Shown one piece after another: positions 1-6,614 of a stretch of 14,614 nucleotides of DNA. The position numbers and the translations under genes are program-made. Below the pieces are notes generated by a model, which was given only the letters and a program-made list of their open reading frames with translations, had not been told where the DNA came from and did no database searches. How positions within the stretch are numbered: position 1 is the first letter of the stretch; each line of letters opens with the position of its first letter. Origin of the DNA: DATDDB01 sp035260545 (GTDB lineage Bacteria > Pseudomonadota > Gammaproteobacteria > Burkholderiales > Gallionellaceae); NCBI GenBank assembly GCA_035260545.1, contig DATFUZ010000116.1:1-14614 (forward strand). Direction: 5' to 3'.

Positions 1-783
1 AAGTATGCGGATATTGCAGGCAATCGCGCACTGTATGAACACGCGATCGCGACTCTGGTGGGCGAATCAGCCTCGACTTTTTCGATCGCGCCCGCGGTCG
101 TGGACATCCAGGTCCCCGCGATCCCGGTGGGCGTGCCCGCCACGCTGCTGCAGCGCAGGCCGGACATTGCGGCTGCCGAACGCCGCCTGGCCGAGGCCAA
201 TGCGCAAGTCGGCGTCGCGAAGTCCGTCTTCTATCCCGCCATTAACCTCATGGCGGCCGCAGGCTATCAGAGCACGCAGCAATCCGCCTGGCTGACGGCG
301 CCCAACTTGTTCTGGTCCATCGGACCCAGCGCCCTGCTCACCATATTCGACGGCGGGCGCCGCCGGGCCGAAGTAGACCAGGCGCAAGCCGCCTTTGCAG
401 TGGCGGGCGCACGCTACCGTTCCACGGTGCTCACCGCTTTCCAGGAGGTGGAAGATAACTTGTCGCTGCTGAGCAACCTGACTGATGAATCCAAATCCCT
501 GAACGATGCTGTCTCCGATACCCAGCGGACGCTAGACATCGCCATGAACCGTTATCGCGAGGGCATCGCGAGCTATCTGGAAGTGGTTACCGCACAGGCG
601 GCTGCAGAACAGGTTCAACTCGACGCATTGAACGTGCGCCGGCGGCGGCTCTCAGCCAGCGTCGATCTCATACGCGCCCTGGGCGGAGGCTGGAGCCGGG
701 ACGGCACGCAGGCATCGGCGAGCGCCGGATCTGGGGCCGTGCACGTAGCTAATTCCCTAAATAACAACAAAAAACAGGATTAG
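1..783 (+). CDS. NodT-family efflux outer-membrane lipoprotein, C-terminal part (5' truncated by window)
   Basis: The reading frame is open from base 1 and ends at TAG 781-783, giving 260 residues, roughly the C-terminal half of a family usually about 470 residues long. It is the TolC-like outer-membrane channel of a tripartite RND-type efflux pump; the periplasmic adaptor and inner-membrane pump genes should lie upstream, outside the window. The best signature is the family motif QRRPDIAAAERRLAEANAQV near residues 50-70, followed by FYPAINL and the second helical hairpin with IFDGGRRRAEVDQAQA. Near residues 140-155 lies FQEVEDNLSLLSNL, and around residue 190 the sequence YREGIASYLEVVTAQ, both typical of the second TolC-fold repeat. 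The tail is Ser/Ala/Asn-rich and ends NNNKKQD. The N-terminal lipobox is not in view, so lipoprotein status is inferred from the family. The substrate cannot be predicted. Confidence 0.93.
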   Translation, partial: KYADIAGNRALYEHAIATLVGESASTFSIAPAVVDIQVPAIPVGVPATLLQRRPDIAAAERRLAEANAQVGVAKSVFYPAINLMAAAGYQSTQQSAWLTAPNLFWSIGPSALLTIFDGGRRRAEVDQAQAAFAVAGARYRSTVLTAFQEVEDNLSLLSNLTDESKSLNDAVSDTQRTLDIAMNRYREGIASYLEVVTAQAAAEQVQLDALNVRRRRLSASVDLIRALGGGWSRDGTQASASAGSGAVHVANSLNNNKKQD

Positions 784-786
784 TCC

Positions 787-815
787 TTGATGGTATAACA
801 GAGAACAGTTATATT
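787..815 (+). promoter_or_regulatory. Probable sigma70 promoter of the porin gene
   Basis: A TTGATG -35-like hexamer at 787-792 is separated by exactly 17 bp from TATATT at 810-815, which differs from the -10 consensus at one base. Transcription would start near 822, leaving a leader of about 83 nt before the chosen GTG. That leader contains an 8-bp stem (825-832 with 837-844, one G-U pair) and a 12-bp perfect palindrome at 858-869. Call made from spacing and consensus only. Confidence 0.55.
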
Positions 816-904
816 CCCCCCTGTGGTTGCGCCACGGCGCAGCCGCTCACATGCGTTAAGGCGCGCCTTGACGCTCTGGAAACGAAGTGAGAGGGGAAAG
901 CAGG

Positions 905-2140
905 GTGGGTAGTAAGGCGGTGACCGTGCTCCTGGGCGCGCTTCTGTGCGCTTCGGACGCCGTCGCAGGGGATGAACTCCAGTGGTACGGCAGCGTGAAC
1001 ATGGACATTGAGCGCGTATCGGCCATGGGTTCGAGGGCGGCAAGCGCGACCTCCGTTCCCGGCGCATACGACAAACCGGCCAGGTTCCGCATTTCAAGCG
1101 ATTCGTCCTATCTCGGCATACGCGGGACGCGCAAGGTGCGCGAAGGCACCGATGCCTATTTCCAGATCGAATCGGGGCTGAACCAGGACACCGGCACCGC
1201 GACGACCGACACATCTACAAACACGGGGATTTCCGGGACCTTTGCGAGCCGCAACAGCGCGTTGGGATTGCAGGGCAACGTGGGTAATCTGTTCCTCGGC
1301 ACCTGGGAAACCCCGTATCGTACCGCCTTCAACGTACTGGACCCGTTTGGCTATACCGGAATCGGCGGGTTCGCCATACTCGGCCACGGCCACACCACCA
1401 ATCCCAATGCTGGCAACCTGGTGAGCTTCGGCAGACGGCAGAATAACTCCCTGCAGTACTGGTCGCCTGCGGTGGGCGGTTTCACCGCCAAGCTGGCCTA
1501 CAGTCCCAACGAGGAAAGGCCGGCGAGCGGCAATGTCACTCCCGCCTTGCCGGCCGGTTACAACCCCAGCCTGGCTTCGGTTTCCATCACCTATGCTTCG
1601 CAGCGCCTGTATGGCTACCTGGGATATGAGCGCCATAACGACTACACGTCCGTCGGGAACTATGACTACGCGGTCAACGCCGGCGGATCGTTGACGCTGG
1701 GTGCCCTGAAAGTCGGCGTGCTGGGCGAGCAGATCCGATACCACTTTGGCGGTGCGGCAGCAAACGTGGCGCCGCTCGATAATCCGTTCGTGATCGCGGA
1801 TGCCGTGGCCGCGGGCGCAACGGGCGAACTCCAGTTGTCGTCATGGGCGGTGTTTTCGCAATACGCCATCGGGCCCAGAGGACATCTGCGTGCGGTATAC
1901 GAACATGCCTCTGATGCTACGGGCAGCGCCCTCACGCCGGGCGCCATGACCGGCGCGACCAAGCTCACCCTGGGCTATGGTTACACCCTGTCAGCGCAGA
2001 CCGAGGCTTATGTCGTATACACCCGCATCAACAACAGCACGAACGGGACCTATGACTTCACCACGAATCAGATCGGCACGGCGCCGACCGGCGGCGGAGA
2101 CCCCAGGGGCATCGGCGTCGGCATGTCGTACGACTTCTGA
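905..2140 (+). CDS. Gram-negative trimeric porin (Burkholderia/Neisseria type)
   Basis: An outer-membrane beta-barrel for passive diffusion of small solutes. I chose the GTG at 905 because GAGGGG at 891-896 lies 8 bases upstream; the in-frame GTG at 887 has a poorer site and would add six residues. This gives 411 residues, within the family range. Residues 1-22 form a signal peptide: a short start, a hydrophobic core VTVLLGALLCA, and a cleavage region ending AVA before GDELQWYG. The mature protein shows the family pattern: early strands (DELQWYGSVNMDIERVS), RFRISSDSSYLGIRGTRKVREGTDAYFQIE, then SALGLQGNVGNLFLGTWETPY at the loop-3 constriction region, alternating beta strands, and a C-terminal Phe (GVGMSYDF) recognised by the BAM machinery. 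It has its own promoter upstream and is probably transcribed alone. Substrate specificity is not visible. Confidence 0.93.
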   Translation: MGSKAVTVLLGALLCASDAVAGDELQWYGSVNMDIERVSAMGSRAASATSVPGAYDKPARFRISSDSSYLGIRGTRKVREGTDAYFQIESGLNQDTGTATTDTSTNTGISGTFASRNSALGLQGNVGNLFLGTWETPYRTAFNVLDPFGYTGIGGFAILGHGHTTNPNAGNLVSFGRRQNNSLQYWSPAVGGFTAKLAYSPNEERPASGNVTPALPAGYNPSLASVSITYASQRLYGYLGYERHNDYTSVGNYDYAVNAGGSLTLGALKVGVLGEQIRYHFGGAAANVAPLDNPFVIADAVAAGATGELQLSSWAVFSQYAIGPRGHLRAVYEHASDATGSALTPGAMTGATKLTLGYGYTLSAQTEAYVVYTRINNSTNGTYDFTTNQIGTAPTGGGDPRGIGVGMSYDF

Positions 2141-2155
2141 GGCGCGCACCCCGAT

Positions 2156-2184
2156 TTGACACGGCGGCAATGTTTGCCTAAATT
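2156..2184 (+). promoter_or_regulatory. Sigma70 promoter of coq7
   Basis: A perfect -35 hexamer TTGACA at 2156-2161 is followed after 17 bp by TAAATT at 2179-2184, which matches four of six -10 bases. Predicted initiation near 2191 leaves a leader of about 26 nt. It begins 16 bp after the porin stop, so coq7 is expected to be transcribed independently of the porin. Confidence 0.65.
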
Positions 2185-2216
2185 GGGGCCATCACGAAAA
2201 AAGGGCCGCGCTCATC

Positions 2217-2843
2217 ATGCTTAACCTTGACAGACTGATCGTCGAATTCGACAAGGGCTTGCGCACGCTGGCAGCACGCGCTCACTCCACGCGTCCCTAT
2301 CCTGATGCCGGCCTGCCCGAGGCCGACCTGAGCGAGGCCGAGAAGAAACACGCGGCGGCGCTGATGCGGATCAACCATACCGGCGAGATTTGCGCCCAGG
2401 CCCTGTATCAGGGCCAGGCCCTGACCGCGCGCGACGCCGCCGTGCAGGAAAAGCTGCAGCAAGCGGCCGAGGAGGAGACCGAACATCTTGCGTGGACTGC
2501 GAAGCGGGTGCGTGAGCTGGGCAGCCACCTGAGCGTGCTCAATCCGCTGTATTACACCGGATCGCTGACGCTCGGAGCGGCGGCGGGGCTGCTGGGAGAC
2601 AAATGGAATCTTGGATTTCTTGCCGAAACCGAGCATCAGGTGGGTGGCCACTTGATGAGCCATCTCGGCAGCCTGCCAGTGCAGGACGAAAAGAGCCGCG
2701 CGGTCGTCAAGCAGATGTATGTGGATGAAACCCGTCACTCGGAAATGGCGAAGGAACTTGGTGGGGCCGAGTTACCGCTGCCCGTAAAGCTGCTGATGCG
2801 GGCGACGTCCAAGATCATGACCAAGACCGTCTACCGCATGTAG
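2217..2843 (+). CDS. coq7: Coq7: 3-demethoxyubiquinol 3-hydroxylase
   Basis: A ferritin-fold di-iron monooxygenase that carries out the last ring hydroxylation of ubiquinone biosynthesis, converting 2-polyprenyl-3-methyl-6-methoxy-1,4-benzoquinol to the demethylubiquinol; it acts at the inner face of the cytoplasmic membrane. The 208-residue length is normal for bacterial Coq7. All six expected metal ligands are visible: Glu57 in NHTGEI, Glu87 and His90 in EETEH, Glu139 in ETEH, and Glu171 and His174 in DETRH. Residues 108-134 form the hydrophobic segment that associates with the membrane. An AAGGG lies 11 bases before the ATG, a rather long spacing. The gene is monocistronic, convergent with the OsmC-family gene. 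Coq7 rather than the flavin enzyme UbiF is used for this step in many betaproteobacteria. Confidence 0.97.
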   Translation: MLNLDRLIVEFDKGLRTLAARAHSTRPYPDAGLPEADLSEAEKKHAAALMRINHTGEICAQALYQGQALTARDAAVQEKLQQAAEEETEHLAWTAKRVRELGSHLSVLNPLYYTGSLTLGAAAGLLGDKWNLGFLAETEHQVGGHLMSHLGSLPVQDEKSRAVVKQMYVDETRHSEMAKELGGAELPLPVKLLMRATSKIMTKTVYRM

Positions 2844-2970
2844 CGGTGCCTGCCGTCCCGCACGGGGCCCAATAGAATCCAAACCTTCAAGCCATGCCGG
2901 CGCGCCAAGGAAATTCCGGCGCATGAGAGGCATGGGCATCGCATCCCGGGCCGCATGCAGACGAATCCTC

Positions 2971-2990
2971 CCGAGCGCAACAACGCCCGG
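2971..2990 (-). terminator. Weak hairpin downstream of the OsmC-family gene
   Basis: On the minus strand a seven-pair stem (CCGGGCG with CGCTCGG, one G-U) closes a six-base loop 15 bases after the OsmC-family stop. No U-tract follows, so it is at best a weak or Rho-assisted terminator. Elsewhere in the 2844-3005 convergent spacer I see only a GGCGCGCC palindrome (2899-2906) and GGAAATTCC. Confidence 0.25.
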
Positions 2991-3005
2991 CTACGAGGTC
3001 TGGTT

Positions 3006-3422
3006 TTATTCCTCTACGATCTCGAAGTCGTGGGTGATCTCCGCCGACTTGCCCAGCATGATGGAGGCCGAACAGTATTTTTCGGCTGAAAGTGTGATGG
3101 CCCGCTCCACCACGTCCGGCTTGATGTCTTTTCCCTTCACCACGAAGTGCAGATGTATTCTGGTAAACACCTTGGGATCCTGCTCCGCGCGGGTGGCGTC
3201 CAGTTCCACATAGCAGTCGCTCACTGCCTGCCGGCTTTTCTTCAGGATATTGACCACATCAAAGCTGGTGCAGCCACCGGTGCCCAGCAGCAGCATCTCC
3301 ATGGGGCGCGGGCCGAGGTTGCGTCCGCCTGCGGCAGGGGCGCCGTCCATCAGCACGGCGTGCCCGCTTTCCGATTCACCCAGGAACGCAACCTGTTCCA
3401 CCCATTTGACGCGCACTTTCAT
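3006..3422 (-). CDS. OsmC/Ohr-family peroxiredoxin-like protein (YhfA-like)
   Basis: A 138-residue cytoplasmic protein of the OsmC/Ohr superfamily, whose members reduce organic hydroperoxides with a cysteine pair and usually act as dimers. Both family cysteines are present: Cys51 in GTGGCTSFDVV and Cys117 in SAEKYCSASIM. The block RPMEMLLLGTGGCTSFDVVNILKK resembles the YhfA subgroup more than classical Ohr, and the physiological substrate of YhfA-type proteins is not established. The start is supported by GAGGA six bases upstream of the ATG. It lies downstream of the cytochrome c peroxidase gene on the same strand but is separated from it by a strong terminator, so it needs read-through or a promoter in the short spacer. 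The pairing with a peroxidase suggests a shared oxidative-stress role (inference). Confidence 0.9.
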   Translation of the reverse strand: MKVRVKWVEQVAFLGESESGHAVLMDGAPAAGGRNLGPRPMEMLLLGTGGCTSFDVVNILKKSRQAVSDCYVELDATRAEQDPKVFTRIHLHFVVKGKDIKPDVVERAITLSAEKYCSASIMLGKSAEITHDFEIVEE

Positions 3423-3445
3423 GTGTAATCCTCAAGGTAAAAAGT

Positions 3446-3482
3446 CGAAGAAATAATGCCGCCCGTTTGCAGCGGGCGGCAT
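3446..3482 (-). terminator. Intrinsic terminator of the cytochrome c peroxidase gene
   Basis: A perfect 10-bp stem (3456-3465 with 3473-3482) closes a seven-base loop. On the minus strand it is followed by a T-rich tract, TATTTCTTC. It begins 22 bases after the peroxidase stop and lies before the OsmC-family start, so it separates the two transcription units. Confidence 0.8.
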
Positions 3483-3503
3483 GGTGTGCAAGTCCCGTCC
3501 GGG

Positions 3504-4535
3504 TCAGGGCAGCTTGGGCGCCGTGAGCCGGTCCAGCGAGGGATCCGTCAGCGACTTCAGGAACGCCTCCAAGTCGGACTTTTCCCGGTCCGTCAGGTTC
3601 AGCGGCCGAATCAGCGGATCCTGGCTCTTGTTCGCAGGGTCGCCCCCCTTGTTGTAATGGTCGATCACCTGGCTCAGCGAGCCGAACGCGCCATCGTGCA
3701 TGTAGAAGGCGAAGCTGCCCGAATTATACAGCGTGGGGGTCTTGAACTTGCCCTTGTCCGCCTCGTCCTTGGTCACTTCGTAGCGCCCGAGGTCTTCCTT
3801 GAGCGGGCCCACCTGGGGGATGCTGATGTTGTGGAACATGTTGTCTGTCAGCGTGGGCGGCACATGGCAGGTGATGCACATTCCCTTGCCGCGGAAAACC
3901 TCAAAACCGCGCTTGGCTGCGGCCGAGATCGCATTGCGCTTGCCGCGAACATAGAGCTGGAAGGGCGCATTGTGGGACACCAGGGTACGCTCGAAGGCGC
4001 CGATGGCCTTGGCGGTGTTTTCCGGGGTGGCGTCGGTGCCGAACACCTTGTGGAATTCACGCTTGTACTCGGGCACGGCATTCAGCCTGGCCATCGCGTC
4101 CTCCACGGTGCCGCCCATCTCCGCTGGAGCGGAAACCGGCCCCATGTGGCCCGGCAGCAGTCCCGTCTGCTCCTCCAGCGAGGCGGCGCGGCCGTCCCAG
4201 AACAGAGACGTATAGTAGCCGGAATCCTCCCAGCTCGGCGCCCAGCGGCCGAGTTCGCCGCCATGCCCGAAGGCGCGCGGTGTCCAGCCGCCGCCGCCAC
4301 TGAAGGGCAGATGGCAGCTCGTACAGTTCATGGACTCGTCCTTGGACAGGCGCAGATCGAATACCAGTTGTTTCCCCAGCGCCACTTTGGCGGGCGTCTG
4401 CGGGTTGTCCTTGGGGATGGGCACAGGCGGCAGCTTCCAGCCTGAAAGGTCTTCACGTGCGTGTGCGGGCAAGCCCGCCATCAACATCGCAAGCGGTAAG
4501 AAGAGGTGCAACGTGTTCTTCAGTTTGAAAGACAT
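3504..4535 (-). CDS. Di-heme cytochrome c peroxidase (CcpA/MauG family), periplasmic
   Basis: A periplasmic di-heme c-type cytochrome that would reduce hydrogen peroxide with electrons from small cytochromes. The ATG at 4533-4535 is preceded by AGGAG at 8 bases and starts a clear signal peptide (residues 1-26, cleavage after PAHA), giving 343 residues; the open frame upstream to 4649 is Arg-rich and lacks signal-peptide character. Two heme sites are visible: CTSCH at 71-75 (N-terminal heme) and CITCH at 220-224. Also present are the family blocks LFWDGRAASLEEQ (111-123), AIGAFERTLVSHNAPF (177-192), FKTPTLYN (264-271), YMHDGAFGSLSQVIDHYNKGG (278-298, with a candidate axial Met279) and the C-terminal LTDREKSDLEAFLKSL. 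A MauG-like protein-modifying role is possible, but no partner substrate gene is adjacent. Its 168-bp upstream spacer has a seven-bp hairpin at 4601-4623 and no promoter that I trust. Confidence 0.93.
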   Translation of the reverse strand: MSFKLKNTLHLFLPLAMLMAGLPAHAREDLSGWKLPPVPIPKDNPQTPAKVALGKQLVFDLRLSKDESMNCTSCHLPFSGGGGWTPRAFGHGGELGRWAPSWEDSGYYTSLFWDGRAASLEEQTGLLPGHMGPVSAPAEMGGTVEDAMARLNAVPEYKREFHKVFGTDATPENTAKAIGAFERTLVSHNAPFQLYVRGKRNAISAAAKRGFEVFRGKGMCITCHVPPTLTDNMFHNISIPQVGPLKEDLGRYEVTKDEADKGKFKTPTLYNSGSFAFYMHDGAFGSLSQVIDHYNKGGDPANKSQDPLIRPLNLTDREKSDLEAFLKSLTDPSLDRLTAPKLP

Positions 4536-4703
4536 GGCATATGCTCCTGTTCTGGATACCCGGCTGGCGGCCCGCGCCGGGTTGACGGGAATACAGCGGC
4601 GTCGGCGGGGTGTCAGCGCCGACAGGGCAGATCCGGTTGCGCAGGACAAATGTGTCTCCGACGATTTTACTCCGGAATCAAGCCCGGGTGGCGCCGATGT
4701 GCC

Positions 4704-5453
4704 TCATGATTTCAAGGCGTACCAGGCGAGCCCGATGATCTCGTGCATGAACCAGCGGCTGTCCTGCAGGGCGCCCGCGTCCGGCACGAACTGCAATATG
4801 CCGGGCGACGGCGCCGTGGCAAACAGGGTCGCGGCCGGGACCACTTCGAACCCCGCGAGGCGGAACGCCATCGCCGCCCGCGGCATGTGCCAAGCATGCG
4901 TCACCAGATAAATGCGCCGTATGCCGAGCGGGCTCAGCATGCGGTAGCTGAAGACGGCGTTTTCATATGTGTTGCGCGACTTGCTTTCCGCCCACTTCAC
5001 CGGAACATGGAATTCATTTTCGAGGACTGCCTTCATCTGCTCGCCCTCTGGAATCCGGTTGCCCGCCGGGTTGCCTCCGCTAACCAGCACCGGCTTCCCG
5101 GTTTCGCGCGCCAGCCGCGCCGCGTAGCGCAGGCGCACCAGCGTGAATTCGCTCACCGTGTCGCCGCCATACTCCGGCGCACTGGGATAGGTGCCGCCGC
5201 CCAGCACGACAATGGCGTCTGCCGCCTGGACACTGGCGTTTAGCGGCTGGGGCTGGCCCTCGAGGGCCAGCAGCAGGCCGTTGCTTACATAAGGTGTGGA
5301 CAGCAGCCATAGTGCGACAAATGATCCTCCAACCAGCCAGCGAGCCACCACCGGACGTCTGTGCCAAAGCAACAGCCCGGCGCCGCAGAGCAGGAGTAAA
5401 TTGAGGGGCGGCAGCAGGAGGGCGGAGATCAGCTTCGTGACAAGCCAGGACAT
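4704..5453 (-). CDS. YdcF/ElyC-like DUF218 membrane protein
   Basis: A 249-residue inner-membrane protein of the DUF218 (YdcF/SanA/ElyC) family, implicated in envelope or peptidoglycan-precursor homeostasis in enterobacteria; the biochemical reaction is not settled. The ATG at 5451-5453 follows GGAG at 9 bases and starts MSWLVTK; the open frame upstream to 5570 runs through a terminator and is rejected. Two N-terminal hydrophobic segments (about residues 7-29 and 36-52) precede the cytosolic or periplasmic domain. The family core is complete: ADAIVVLGGGTY (78-89), LVSGGNPAG with EGEQMKAVLEN (123-146), SRNTYENA (159-166) and YLVTHAWHMPRAAMAFRLAGFEVVPA (182-207), the last being the usual acidic/His-containing signature region. 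The length and two-helix start resemble ElyC more than SanA. Regulation looks unusual: phased PhoB-like heptamers and a leader terminator lie directly upstream. Confidence 0.88.
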   Translation of the reverse strand: MSWLVTKLISALLLPPLNLLLLCGAGLLLWHRRPVVARWLVGGSFVALWLLSTPYVSNGLLLALEGQPQPLNASVQAADAIVVLGGGTYPSAPEYGGDTVSEFTLVRLRYAARLARETGKPVLVSGGNPAGNRIPEGEQMKAVLENEFHVPVKWAESKSRNTYENAVFSYRMLSPLGIRRIYLVTHAWHMPRAAMAFRLAGFEVVPAATLFATAPSPGILQFVPDAGALQDSRWFMHEIIGLAWYALKS

Positions 5454-5466
5454 GGGGCGGCGCTCC

Positions 5467-5499
5467 AAAAAAAACGCGCACCATGATAAATGATGCGCG
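5467..5499 (-). terminator. Intrinsic terminator inside the ydcF-like gene leader (candidate attenuator)
   Basis: On the minus strand a 10-bp stem with one G-U pair (bases 5475-5484 pair with 5490-5499, five-base loop) is followed by eight uninterrupted T residues (5474 to 5467). The T-run abuts the GGAG ribosome-binding site (5466-5463) of the ydcF-like gene, whose ATG is at 5453. No gene on this strand ends just upstream, so its natural role is to stop transcripts that begin in the 5500-5570 region before they reach the coding sequence. A second, smaller stem (GAAGA/TCTTC, 5525-5529 with 5512-5516) precedes it. Confidence 0.75.
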
Positions 5500-5536
5500 C
5501 GCAGTCGAGGAGAAGATTTTTCGGTCTTCAGTGCGC

Positions 5537-5570
5537 ATTCTAGGGGGCTAATGTTACATCCACATGACAT
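5537..5570 (-). promoter_or_regulatory. PhoB-like box and -10 element upstream of the ydcF-like gene
   Basis: Read on the minus strand, ATGTCAT (5570-5564), four bases, then ATGTAAC (5559-5553) form an 11-bp-phased pair resembling the PhoB half-site CTGTCAT (six of seven and four of seven matches). Exactly 10 bp further lies TAGAAT (5542-5537), one base from the -10 consensus. This is the layout of PhoB-dependent promoters, where the box replaces the -35. Transcription would start near 5530, giving a leader of about 77 nt that contains the terminator at 5467-5499. Confidence 0.4.
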
Positions 5571-5683
5571 CTAGGGGAAAATCCCGGCTCGTGGTGTGGT
5601 GCTGCCACCGGCCTGAAATACCCGTGTAATACACCGCGGCTAAAGTGCGTGTATCTTCCCATCGCAACGATGAAAGGATACGC

Positions 5684-6274
5684 ATGACCCACGCTGCATT
5701 CATCGTGTCGTTACCGCCCTCCCCGCTTCACGGCGCCCTTTGGGGCCATGCTTTGCCGACCCTGCACACCGCGGCGCGCGATGCCGGCCGCAGCTACGCG
5801 ACATTTGCCGCCCTGTACGAGGCGGGCCGGCGCCATGACTCCAATTCCGCAGTCCCCCTGATGGTTCGCGCGGATTTCCTGCAGCATGTTGTTCTTCAAC
5901 TGCCGGACGTCGCGGCGCGCATTGATGAGGACGACTTCGGTGTCCTGCATCTGGAAATGGGCGCCATGAAGCTCGCCACGCTGGATGCCGTCCGACGACA
6001 CGATCTGCACGTTGTGCGGCGTCATTTCGCGTTTATCAGCTACCTCTACGAATACGCCAACAACGAACTGCACGACGCCATCATGGTCTCGTACCTCGAA
6101 GCCTTGTTCGTCGACGATTGCCCGCCGGTGTGCGAGCGCGTGCGCAGCCTGTTGCCTGCGAGCCTGGCGGAGGCGCTCAGGCGTGCGGAACTGCGCAATG
6201 CGCTGTTGCGCAGCACATGGTCATTACCCGCCACCTTTCGAGTCCCCGACGCAATTTCGTTGACCCTGGTGTGA
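5684..6274 (+). CDS. Uncharacterised protein resembling DUF7674
   Basis: A 196-residue soluble protein of unknown function. The ATG at 5684 is chosen because AAAGGA lies five bases upstream; the frame is open back to a GTG at 5645, which has no ribosome-binding site. The middle of the protein (about residues 60-140) has acidic FGVLHLEMGAMKLATLDAVRR followed by RRHFAFISYLYEYANNELHDAIMVSYLEALF. That pattern, a helix around a phenylalanine-rich centre and then ELxxAIxxSYLExL, resembles the DUF7674 family from memory; I could not test this. No signal peptide, transmembrane segment or catalytic motif is visible. It is transcribed divergently from the ydcF-like gene and converges on the hypothetical gene at 6330-6554. 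A perfect inverted repeat GTGTA-A-TACAC at 5624-5634 in its upstream region could be an operator. Good GC3 bias supports that it is coding. Confidence 0.75.
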   Translation: MTHAAFIVSLPPSPLHGALWGHALPTLHTAARDAGRSYATFAALYEAGRRHDSNSAVPLMVRADFLQHVVLQLPDVAARIDEDDFGVLHLEMGAMKLATLDAVRRHDLHVVRRHFAFISYLYEYANNELHDAIMVSYLEALFVDDCPPVCERVRSLLPASLAEALRRAELRNALLRSTWSLPATFRVPDAISLTLV

Positions 6275-6293
6275 AAGCCGCGCCCCAGGGCAG

Positions 6294-6324
6294 GCGCGCC
6301 ATGCGCCCGCGGCGCATGGCGCGC
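6294..6324. terminator. Perfect 14-bp GC-rich hairpin between convergent genes
   Basis: GCGCGCCATGCGCC (6294-6307) is the exact reverse complement of bases 6311-6324, leaving only a three-base loop. It lies between the convergent ends at 6274 and 6330. Neither strand carries a real T-tract after the stem, so it is probably a bidirectional, pausing or Rho-assisted terminator, or a cruciform-prone site, rather than a textbook intrinsic terminator. Confidence 0.5.
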
Positions 6325-6329
6325 GCAAT

Positions 6330-6554
6330 TCATGCGAAATAACTGTTCCAATCGCGCGCATCCAGCAGCACGTGCCCGTCGATCGCCGCGGTGGCGAGCC
6401 GGGCAAACCAGGCTTTTTCCTCCAGAGTGGGCTGCGCGGCATAGCGCGCTTCGACCGGCATGTCGTTCCAGCCGCCTTGCGTGCGCGCCATGCCATCGGA
6501 TGTCGCAAGCGGTGCACCTGTCGTGCTCCAGGCTGATTTCGCGGGGAAGCTCAT
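6330..6554 (-). CDS. Small hypothetical protein (74 aa)
   Basis: I do not recognise this protein. The frame is open from 6581, but ATG 6554 has GGAG 11 bases upstream whereas ATG 6581 has nothing, so the shorter form is preferred. It has coding-like third-position GC bias and a normal composition, with TLEEKAWFARLATAAIDGHVLLDARDWNSYF at the C-terminal half, which looks like a helix followed by a short strand; there is no membrane segment and no cysteine. It sits 60 bases downstream of the PAP2 phosphatase gene on the same strand, so it could be the last gene of the glycosyltransferase-PAP2 transcript. The two overlapping frames in the same area lack comparable start signals. It may be a lineage-restricted gene, or a non-gene. 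Confidence 0.5.
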   Translation of the reverse strand: MSFPAKSAWSTTGAPLATSDGMARTQGGWNDMPVEARYAAQPTLEEKAWFARLATAAIDGHVLLDARDWNSYFA

Positions 6555-6614
6555 GGTCTGGTGGTCTCCGGTGTCAAGCATTGCGTGCGGCGCGGCAACC
6601 CGGGTCCACCATAA

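Noticed and set aside
5..295. Start codons near the left edge as gene starts
   Set aside because: The frame of the NodT-family protein is open and homologous in character right from base 1, so the gene simply enters from outside the window.
3456..4445. 329-codon plus-strand frame opposite the cytochrome c peroxidase
   Set aside because: It starts inside the terminator stem and covers a gene with two CxxCH motifs and a signal peptide on the other strand; a shadow of GC3 bias.
4601..4623. Hairpin GTCGGCG/CGCCGAC as terminator of the ydcF-like gene
   Set aside because: The stem is only seven bp with a nine-base loop, no T-tract follows on the minus strand, and it lies about 80 bases beyond the stop.
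4536..4649. N-terminal extension of the peroxidase
   Set aside because: The extension is Arg-rich and would bury the signal peptide; the internal ATG has AGGAG at the right distance.
5454..5570. N-terminal extension of the ydcF-like protein
   Set aside because: It would translate through an intrinsic terminator and the ribosome-binding site of the real start, and adds residues that do not fit the family.
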